Source of the DNA: Saccharothrix sp. NRRL B-16314
Lineage (GTDB): Bacteria > Actinomycetota > Actinomycetes > Mycobacteriales > Pseudonocardiaceae
DNA: 64,000 bases
Direction: 5' to 3'
Assembly: GCF_000716595.1 (NCBI RefSeq)
Contig: NZ_JNXC01000012.1
Span: 224,839-288,838 of the forward strand
Position numbers and translations under genes: made by a program. The first letter of the stretch is position 1, and every line of letters starts with the position of its first letter. Positions 57,996-64,000 of the stretch are shown here, piece by piece. The notes under the pieces are model-generated. The model was not told the origin of the DNA, did no database searches, and saw only the letters and a list, made by a program, of their open reading frames with translations.

Positions 57996-59260
57996 CCGGG
58001 TACCTCCCCGATCACGGTGACAGCGGCTACCGGGTCGCGCACTACGACCTCGACCTGGACTACAAGCCGCACACCGGGCGGCTGGGCGGGCGGGCGACGC
58101 TGTCCGCCGTCACGGCGGCGCCGCTGAGCCGGGTCGTGCTGGACTTCGGCGCGCTGCCCGTGAGCCGGGTGCTGGTGGACGGCCGGCCCGCCCGCCACGC
58201 GCACGGCGGCGGCAAGCTGCGGGTCCGCCCGACGCGCCCGGTGGACGGGCCGTTCACCGTCGAGGTCCGGTACTCGGGTGTCGCACGCCCGATCCGGACC
58301 CGGCACTGGGGTGAGCTGGGGTGGGACCAGCTCACCGACGGCGCGCTGGTGGCGAGCCAGCCGGTCGGCGCGTCGTCCTGGTTCCCGTGCAACGACCTGG
58401 TGCGGGACAAGGCGACCTACCGGATCTCGGTCACCGCCCCGTCGCCGTACACGGTGCTGGCCAACGGCGTGCAGGTCGAGCGGCGCAGCGGGGGCAGCAG
58501 CACGACGTGGGTCTACGAGCAGGCCGAGCCGATGGCGACGTACCTGGCGTCCGTGCAGGTCGGGCAGTACGTGCGGCTGCCGCTGGGCGACGGCCAGGAC
58601 GTGGCCGCGCCCGCCCGGCTGCTGCGGGCCGTCCGGCACGACTTCGCCCGGCAGCCGCAGATGATGGGCGTGTTCGAGGAGCTGTTCGGCCCCTACCCGT
58701 TCCGCGCCTACCAGGTCGTGGTGACCGACGACGAGCTGGAAGTGCCGGTCGAGGCGCAGGGCATGTCGGTGTTCGGCGCCAACCACGTCGACGGGCAGCG
58801 CGGGCACGAACGGCTGGTCGCGCACGAGCTGGCGCACCAGTGGTTCGGCAACAGCGTCGGCCTGGCCGACTGGCGGGACATCTGGCTCAACGAGGGTTTC
58901 GCCTGCTACGCCGAGTGGCTGTGGTCGGAACGCTCCGGCGGCCCCACCGCCGCCGTCCTCGCCGACCGCGCCCGCGCCCGGCTGGCCCGCGCACCGCAGG
59001 ACCTCCGGATCGGCGACCCCGGGGTGGCGAACCTGTTCGACGACCGGGTCTACAAGCGCGGCGCGCTCACGTTGCACGGCCTGCGGACCCGCCAAGGCGA
59101 TCCCGACTTCTTCGCCACCCTCCGCGAGTGGACGGACTCCTATCGTCACCGCACGGCGACGACCGGTGATTTCATGGCGTTGGCCCAACGCCACACCGCC
59201 TACCCGCTGGGCCTGTTCTTCCGCTCCTGGCTGGAGGATGCCCGACTCCCGGCGCTGTGA
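57992..59260 (+). CDS. M1-family zinc metallopeptidase coupled to the synthetase
   Basis: 422 residues. The zinc motif is HELAHQWFGN (about 278) with the third ligand in DIWLNEGFACYAEWLW. The N-terminal beta-saddle is present (YDLDLDYKPHTGRLGGRATL). The usual G-x-M-E-N exopeptidase loop reads EAQGMSVFG. No signal peptide is seen. M1-type aminopeptidases that degrade epsilon-poly-lysine (Pld enzymes) are known near pls in Streptomyces albulus. The ATGA overlap here suggests the same pairing, for polymer trimming or self-protection. Confidence 0.9.
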   Translation: MTGYLPDHGDSGYRVAHYDLDLDYKPHTGRLGGRATLSAVTAAPLSRVVLDFGALPVSRVLVDGRPARHAHGGGKLRVRPTRPVDGPFTVEVRYSGVARPIRTRHWGELGWDQLTDGALVASQPVGASSWFPCNDLVRDKATYRISVTAPSPYTVLANGVQVERRSGGSSTTWVYEQAEPMATYLASVQVGQYVRLPLGDGQDVAAPARLLRAVRHDFARQPQMMGVFEELFGPYPFRAYQVVVTDDELEVPVEAQGMSVFGANHVDGQRGHERLVAHELAHQWFGNSVGLADWRDIWLNEGFACYAEWLWSERSGGPTAAVLADRARARLARAPQDLRIGDPGVANLFDDRVYKRGALTLHGLRTRQGDPDFFATLREWTDSYRHRTATTGDFMALAQRHTAYPLGLFFRSWLEDARLPAL

Positions 59261-59304
59261 TCCACGGCACGCAGCGCGCACCCCTCGGTGTCCTCATACC
59301 AGGC

Positions 59305-59955
59305 ATGACGGAAGCTCCCACGGATGCGGTCGGGGTGTTGGCCTTGCCCGACGCCCCCGACACCGGTCCGCCCCCGAAACCGGACCCGCCCCCGGACTCC
59401 GACGCCGGATTGTGGCACACGATCGCGGGCGACGGACCGGAGGCGCACGCCGCCTTCACCGAGTTGTTCCAGCGGCACGCCGAGGCGGTGTGGAACTACG
59501 CCTACCGGCTCACGGCGTCGTGGGCGCAGGCCGACGACCTGCTGTCGACCGCGTTCCTCAACGCCTGGCGCACCAGGGGCCGGGCCGTGCTGACGCGGGA
59601 CTCCGCGCGCCCGTGGCTGTTCACCGTCACGGCCCGCCTGGCCCGTGACGAGCGACGTGCCCGCGCACGCCTGACGGCGTTGCTCCAGCGGTTGTCCCGC
59701 ACGACCGCCGAACGCGATCACGCCGACGCGGTCGTGGAGGGTGACTTCGCCGAACGCCGCCTGCGCCGCGTGGTCAGGGCCGTCGACCGCCTGCCCCGCG
59801 CCGAGCGCGAGGTCGTCCGGCTGTGCCTGCTCGGCGAGGTGTCCACGGCCGACGCGGCCCGGCTGCTCGGCATCGCCGAGGCCAGCGTCCGCTCCCGCAC
59901 GTCCCGCGCCCGTGCCCGGCTCCGCGCGCTGCTCGAGGAGGACTCCGATGACTGA
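59305..59955 (+). CDS. ECF-type RNA polymerase sigma factor
   Basis: 216 residues. Region 2 is FTELFQRHAEAVWNYAYRLT, ASWAQADDLLSTAFLNAWRT, and region 4 is LPRAEREVVRLCLLGEVSTA, DAARLLGIAEASVRSRTSRA, ending RARLRALLEEDSDD. A proline-rich N-terminal extension (PDAPDTGPPPKPDPPPDSDA) precedes it. ATG 59305 is used; GTG 59257 is possible. It is coupled to the next gene, a predicted membrane-anchored partner. Whether it controls the synthetase operon just upstream is unknown. Confidence 0.9.
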   Translation: MTEAPTDAVGVLALPDAPDTGPPPKPDPPPDSDAGLWHTIAGDGPEAHAAFTELFQRHAEAVWNYAYRLTASWAQADDLLSTAFLNAWRTRGRAVLTRDSARPWLFTVTARLARDERRARARLTALLQRLSRTTAERDHADAVVEGDFAERRLRRVVRAVDRLPRAEREVVRLCLLGEVSTADAARLLGIAEASVRSRTSRARARLRALLEEDSDD

Positions 59956-61213
59956 CCTGGACCTGCCCCCGGACAGCCCGCTGCCCGACGGCGTGCGTTC
60001 CGCCGCGCTCACCCGCCTGCGGGCGGGGCTGGACGCGCCTCCCCCCCGCCACGTGCCCCTCAAGATCGCCGCCATCGCCGTCGCCGTGGTCACCGCGACG
60101 GGGCTGGCCGTGCAGCTCACCGACCGCAGGGACCCCACCGCGACGACCCCTTCGACGTCGGCGGAGATCCCCGAGCTGCGCCACCACGACGCGGCGGTCT
60201 TCTACGACCTGCGCCAGGGTTCGGCACCGGACGGCGCGGCGCGGCGCTGCCACGCGCAGTCGACCGGCCTGCCTCCGGCCGACCGGTGGACCCCGATCGC
60301 CACGGCGTCCCGGCACCGGGTGGACCTGATGGCGTTCGAGACCGCCGCGGGGATCGTGTTCTGCGAGAACACCCCCATGTCGGTCACCGTGTCGTCGCCG
60401 TGGACCGACCCCGGCGCCCTCACCGTCGCGTTCAGCACGGCGACCGGGTCGATGGCGGGGTTCACCGGTTCCGACGCCCGGTCGTTCACCCTCGCCGCAC
60501 GCGCGGAGGAGGACGAACGCGCCATCGTCGCCCGATCGGGCCGCCTGTTCCTGATGCCCGACGGCTTCGTCGCCGACGGTGTCGTCGCCCAGCCCGAGGT
60601 GGCCACCTCGACCGAACTCGTCCAGGAGTTCGAGCTGACCACGCCACCTCCGACCGCGACCGCGGTCGACCGGCCGGTGACCCCCGAGGACCGCGGCAGC
60701 GCCGAAGGTCGTCGGCTCGGCGAGTGCCTGGCCGACCAGCCGCAGCCGGTCGCGGACCCCTCCGCGTGGCGGGCCGGGCAGGCGATCGCCCTGACCGCGA
60801 CCGAGTCCGTGCAGCTGGGCCACTACCAGGACTTGCTGCTGCTGTGCCGTGAGGACCGGACCGTCGCGGTGTACGACTTCCGGCGGCCCGACGCCGCGGA
60901 GTGGGGCAGGGTGCTCTTCACCGGTGCGACGGTTCGTGGCGTGCTGATGCACTACGACTTCGTCCCGACCACCCGGGACGGCACGACTTTCGCGACGTCC
61001 GGCACGCAGGCCGTGATCGCCGAGGTCACCGATCCGCGGGTCGCGACCGTGACCCTGGTCGGCCCCGGCCGCCCCGACGTCACCGCCGAACCCGTGGCCG
61101 GCTCAGTGGTCCTGAGGGACCTCGCCTCGAACGGCGTGGGCCCGACGCCGGTGCGGATCATCGTCCGGGACGCCTCCGGCACCGTGCTGGAGGAGTTCAC
61201 CCACGAGTTCTGA
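59948..61213 (+). CDS. Membrane-anchored partner of the sigma factor (anti-sigma-like)
   Basis: 421 residues. A short cytoplasmic N-terminus (MTDLDLPPDSPLPDGVRSAA) is followed by one membrane segment (LKIAAIAVAVVTATGLAVQL, about residues 38-57) and a large extracytoplasmic domain without a family I recognise. That domain contains RCHAQSTG, FCENTPMS, LGECLADQ and LLLCREDR, so four cysteines could form disulphides. Topology and an 8-base overlap with the sigma gene suggest it controls the sigma factor, but no zinc-binding HxxxCxxC motif is seen. Confidence 0.75.
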   Translation: MTDLDLPPDSPLPDGVRSAALTRLRAGLDAPPPRHVPLKIAAIAVAVVTATGLAVQLTDRRDPTATTPSTSAEIPELRHHDAAVFYDLRQGSAPDGAARRCHAQSTGLPPADRWTPIATASRHRVDLMAFETAAGIVFCENTPMSVTVSSPWTDPGALTVAFSTATGSMAGFTGSDARSFTLAARAEEDERAIVARSGRLFLMPDGFVADGVVAQPEVATSTELVQEFELTTPPPTATAVDRPVTPEDRGSAEGRRLGECLADQPQPVADPSAWRAGQAIALTATESVQLGHYQDLLLLCREDRTVAVYDFRRPDAAEWGRVLFTGATVRGVLMHYDFVPTTRDGTTFATSGTQAVIAEVTDPRVATVTLVGPGRPDVTAEPVAGSVVLRDLASNGVGPTPVRIIVRDASGTVLEEFTHEF

Positions 61214-61261
61214 GTCACCCCGGCGGGCTTCGATCACGGTCAAACCGGGTAGCTCTCGGTC

Positions 61262-62182
61262 ATGACGGGTCGAGTAGCGGTGTTCGCGCCGTCGCCTGAG
61301 CTGACGGTGACGGTGGAAGAGCTGGACGGCACGCCCGACATCCACATCCACGCCGGAGGGCAGGGGGTGTGGATGTCGCGCATGATCGAATCCCTGGGTG
61401 CCGAGGTGGTGCTGTGCTCGGCGTTGGGCGGTGAGACGGGCCAGGTGCTGCGGCACCTGATCGGGGTCGAGTTGAAGGCGCGGGACGTGTCCGCCCGAAA
61501 CGGCGGGTACGTGCACGACCGGCGTGAAGGCGGACGCGACCAGGTGGTGCGGATGCCCGCCGACCCGTTGTCCCGCCACGAGCTGGACGACCTGTACGAG
61601 ATGACCCTGGTCGAGGCGCTGAAAGCGGGTGTCGCGGTGCTCAGCGGCCCGGCCGCGGACGACACGCCGGTGCCCGACTCGGTGTACGAACGCCTCGCCA
61701 AGGACCTAGGCGGCAACGGCTGCCGAGTGGTGGTCGACCTGTCCGGCGCCCGGCTCGCCTCCGCGCTCGCGGGCGGCCCGACGGTGGTGAAGGTCAGCCA
61801 CGAGGAGTTGGTGTCCGACGGGCTCGCCGGGTCCGACCGGCTGCCGGACCTGGTCGAGGGCGCGCTGAAGGTCGCCGACTGCGGCGCGAGCGCGGTCGTC
61901 GTGTCCCGGGCCGCGGAGGAGACGCTGGCGTGGATCGACGGCTCCCTGTACCTGGTGGAGGTGCCCGACCTGAGCCCGGTCGACACGCGCGGCGGCGGTG
62001 ACTCGATGACCGCCGGGCTGGCCGCCGGCCTCGCCCTGGGCAGCTCGATCGAGGACTCGCTGAAGCTCGGCGCCGCGGCCGGCACGGTCAACGTGACCAG
62101 GCACGGGCTGGGCACCGGCAGCGGTGACGTGGTGCGCGAACTGGTCGACCGGGTGAAGCTGACGCCTTGGGAGGACGCATGA
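61262..62182 (+). CDS. PfkB-family (1-phosphofructokinase-like) kinase
   Basis: 306 residues: VAVFAPSPELTVTVEELDGT, HIHAGGQGVWMSRMIESLGA, VVVSRAAEETLAWIDGSLYL and the catalytic-base loop SPVDTRGGGDSMTAGLAAGL, in which the usual G-A-G-D reads G-G-G-D. The subgroup resembles hexose-phosphate kinases. The last codons overlap the SurE start (ATGA), so both are made together. The substrate is not deducible; a nucleoside or sugar phosphate is likely given its partner. Confidence 0.87.
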   Translation: MTGRVAVFAPSPELTVTVEELDGTPDIHIHAGGQGVWMSRMIESLGAEVVLCSALGGETGQVLRHLIGVELKARDVSARNGGYVHDRREGGRDQVVRMPADPLSRHELDDLYEMTLVEALKAGVAVLSGPAADDTPVPDSVYERLAKDLGGNGCRVVVDLSGARLASALAGGPTVVKVSHEELVSDGLAGSDRLPDLVEGALKVADCGASAVVVSRAAEETLAWIDGSLYLVEVPDLSPVDTRGGGDSMTAGLAAGLALGSSIEDSLKLGAAAGTVNVTRHGLGTGSGDVVRELVDRVKLTPWEDA

Positions 62183-62928
62183 GGGTGCTCATCACCAACG
62201 ACGACGGCATCGACTCGCCGGGGCTCGCCGCCCTGGCGCGCGGTGCGGTCGCGCACGGGTGGACGACCGTGGTCGCCGCGCCGGCCACGGAGGCCAGCGG
62301 CACCAGCGCGGGCCTCACCGCCGCCGAGGACCACCGGAAGGTCCGGGTGGAACGCCGTGACCTGCCCGGACTGGACGGAGTACCCGGCCACGCCGTCGCC
62401 GCGCACCCGGCCCTCATCACCATGGTGGCCGCGCAGGGAGCGTTCGGCGACCCGCCCGACATCGTGCTGTCCGGCGTGAACCGGGGCGCGAACGTCGGCC
62501 GGGCGGTGCTGCACTCCGGCACCGTCGGCGCCGCCCTGACCGCCGCCATCAACGGCGCACGCGCGATGGCGGTGTCCCTCGACGTCGGCCTGGACCTCGA
62601 CGTCCACCACCACTGGGACACCGCCATCGCGGTCGCTTCCGGGCTGTTCGACCGCCTCGCGGCGATGCCCGCGGGCACGGTGCTCAACCTCAACGTGCCG
62701 AACTGCGCCGACACGCGTGAACCGCGCCGCGCGAGCCTCGCCGAGTTCGGGTCGGTGCGGAGCCGGGTGAAGCACACGGATGACGGCACGATCGGCATCG
62801 CCACCGTCTTCGTGGAGGGCGAACTGCCACCGGGCAGCGACGCCGCGCTACTGGCGAGTGGTCACCCGACCGTCACACCGCTGCGGTCGGTGACCGAAGA
62901 CCTCGACCTCGTGTTCGAACCGTCCTAG
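62179..62928 (+). CDS. surE: SurE-type 5'/3'-nucleotidase
   Basis: 249 residues. It starts MRVLITNDDGIDSPGLAALA with the metal-binding D-D pair, then a Ser in TEASGTSAGL, and the Asn-containing IVLSGVNRGANVGRAVLHSG. GTVLNLNVPN is the late core strand. SurE enzymes dephosphorylate nucleotides and some polyphosphates and act in the cytoplasm. ATGA coupling to the PfkB kinase places a kinase and a phosphatase in one operon. Its stop overlaps the small minus-strand ORF by 4 bases. Confidence 0.92.
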   Translation: MRVLITNDDGIDSPGLAALARGAVAHGWTTVVAAPATEASGTSAGLTAAEDHRKVRVERRDLPGLDGVPGHAVAAHPALITMVAAQGAFGDPPDIVLSGVNRGANVGRAVLHSGTVGAALTAAINGARAMAVSLDVGLDLDVHHHWDTAIAVASGLFDRLAAMPAGTVLNLNVPNCADTREPRRASLAEFGSVRSRVKHTDDGTIGIATVFVEGELPPGSDAALLASGHPTVTPLRSVTEDLDLVFEPS

Positions 62929-63065
62929 TCGTCGTCGGCGCGCTCCCTGGTCGCGGGCTCGGTCTGGTCCGCATCGGACCTGACCAGCGCTTCCTCGGCC
63001 CCGTTCACCAAATCGGGACCGCCCCACTGGCCGCCGTCGCTCTGACCCAGTCGGTGCTTCGCCAT
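62925..63065 (-). CDS. 46-residue hypothetical protein
   Basis: The sequence MAKHRLGQSDGGQWGGPDLV continues to a charged tail ending RERADDD. GGGAG lies about 7 bases before ATG 63065. It is soluble, charged and has no recognised family. It could be a small actinobacterial protein or a spurious ORF. The good Shine-Dalgarno and non-repetitive composition favour it being real. Confidence 0.5.
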   Translation of the reverse strand: MAKHRLGQSDGGQWGGPDLVNGAEEALVRSDADQTEPATRERADDD

Positions 63066-63188
63066 GGTGTGCTCCCATCGATCGCCGCACTGGTACCCAC
63101 TTCCGGGCGACCTCACACCGCCAAGCGGTGGCCCACGCCGAACTGTGGCGAGGACCACCGCGTTCACGGAGGTGATCAGCGGGCGCGA

Positions 63189-64000
63189 TCAGCGGGCGTA
63201 GTACACGTCCGGCCACGGCGCCGACGTGGTGCCGCTCCCGATGTGGAAGCTCGGGTGCGGCGGCTGGTTGTAGGCGGTGTTCTGCCACGCGATGGCGACG
63301 CGGTACATCGTGTCGTGCATCAGCGTGGGGATGCGGCGGTCCGTCTGGTGCGGGGTGGAGTAGATCCGCAACGCACTGTTGTCGCTGGTGCGCCAGACGA
63401 CCTCCTCGCGCCAGTCGCCGAACAGGTCGGCGGACAGGGCGGGGGTGGCCTTGGTGCCGTTGTTCGAGGCCACGCCGCTGCCGGTGAGCAGGCGGGTGTC
63501 ACCGGACGTGCCGTACTTGTCGATCTTCGTCTGGTCGAGCAGCTCGCGGGACGAGTCGCCGTCCCACCAGATCAGGAAGTTCGCCGACGACGGCTTGCGG
63601 CCGATGCCTGTTCCCCTGGTGTTGCGCACCTCGCTGTCCGCGCTCGACCACGACTCCGCACCGGGGCTGCCCGCGTAGATGTCGGCCGAGACGCCGCGGC
63701 CGTTGTCACCGGCAGTGGGAGTGGTCCACAGGCGTTGACCCGTGCGGGCGTCGGCGAACCACGACCCGGGCTTGGACGAGTCCTCGGAGACCTTGTAGTA
63801 CTCCAGACCCGGTCGTGACGGGTCGAGGTCGCCCAGGTGGGCGGCGTCGCCGTGCCCGAGGCCGCGCCGTGCCGGCCAGGAACCGGTCGACCCGGTTGCC
63901 ATAGCTGTCACCCCACGACGACACCGTCCCGCGCGGCGGGTCGTAGTTCACCGTCGACATCGCCGCACCGGTCTGACCGTTGAACATCGTCAGGAACTCC
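63189..64000 (-). pseudogene. Rhamnogalacturonan lyase (PL11) 3' part, internally deleted and frameshifted
   Basis: From the window edge one frame reads MFNGQTGAAMSTVNYDPPRG, TVSSWGDSYGNRVDRFLAG, typical of PL11. A second frame continues LGHGDAAHLGDLDPSRPGLE, SKPGSWFADARTGQRLWTT, DNGRGVSADIYAGSPGAESW and DLFGDWREEVVWRTSDNSAL to the C-terminus at 63189. About 55-65 residues expected between DRFLAG and GHGDA are missing, and the frame changes at about 63860-63875. The enzyme is therefore probably inactive unless the gene is misassembled. It is also truncated by the window end. Confidence 0.75.

Overview
The window is 64 kb of very high G+C DNA with frequent GTG starts, many 4-base start/stop overlaps (GTGA or ATGA), RbpA, a Ppm1/Lnt pair, a SARP regulator and a WYL regulator. 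All of this points to a filamentous actinomycete chromosome. The gene set (secreted starch enzymes, lysine aminomutases, two P450s, a Pls/PosA-type NRPS) would fit Pseudonocardiales such as Saccharothrix, Lentzea or Actinosynnema, but I cannot fix the genus from sequence alone.

Layout. 1-2.6 kb: end of an unknown gene, a WYL regulator divergent from a VOC protein around a 25-bp palindrome, then an ABM-domain protein behind a 30-bp palindrome. 2.6-7.4 kb: a tyrosine recombinase and a three-gene NHEJ operon (ku, LigD phosphoesterase-ligase, LigD polymerase), followed by a broken GrpB-family gene. 7.5-17.6 kb: a 1003-residue SARP/NB-ARC/TPR regulator, an alpha/beta hydrolase, a PPOX protein, a UMF1-type MFS carrier, a glycerophosphodiesterase, a small zinc-finger-like protein, a PAS-GGDEF-EAL protein and a double VOC protein. 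17.6-27.9 kb: PadR plus membrane protein, thymidine kinase, a thioredoxin-reductase-like protein divergent from an XRE-cupin regulator, Nudix, rbpA with a SigR-like promoter, ppm1-lnt, PspC, TetR, GntR and a lone FtsX-ectodomain-like protein.

27.9-38.2 kb: a lysine-fermentation-type catabolic locus (kdd, amidohydrolase, kamD, kamE, kal on the minus strand; kamA 3.3 kb away on the plus strand), interrupted by a GH13 enzyme coupled to a flavin oxidoreductase and by fxsA. Together these would convert L-lysine to beta-lysine, then 3,5-diaminohexanoate, then 5-amino-3-oxohexanoate. The next enzyme (Kce) is absent here although the last one (Kal) is present. 38.3-41.3 kb: P450, a ClpS-like protein, a DUF2017-like protein and a PfkB kinase. 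The P450 and kinase share a 13-bp leader motif. 41.3-51.2 kb: an unknown protein, a LacI regulator with a winged-helix protein, a secreted alpha-amylase with CTTGCA-type LacI sites in its promoter, a LuxR-type NB-ARC regulator and a second P450.

51.2-64 kb: an unusual structured intergenic region, a protein of four tandem cold-shock domains, a 911-bp IS5-family element with a 3-bp target duplication, then a Pls/PosA-family NRPS-like poly-amino-acid synthetase. The synthetase is translationally coupled upstream to a 10-codon leader and downstream to an M1 metallopeptidase. After it come an ECF sigma factor with a membrane-anchored partner, a PfkB kinase coupled to a SurE-type nucleotidase, a 46-residue ORF, and the edge of a rhamnogalacturonan lyase gene carrying an internal deletion and frameshift.

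The most interesting material is the synthetase/peptidase operon and its leader, the incomplete lysine pathway that can supply beta-lysine in the same window, the P450/ClpS-like operon, and the four-domain cold-shock protein with its leader region. No tRNA, rRNA or CRISPR array was seen.
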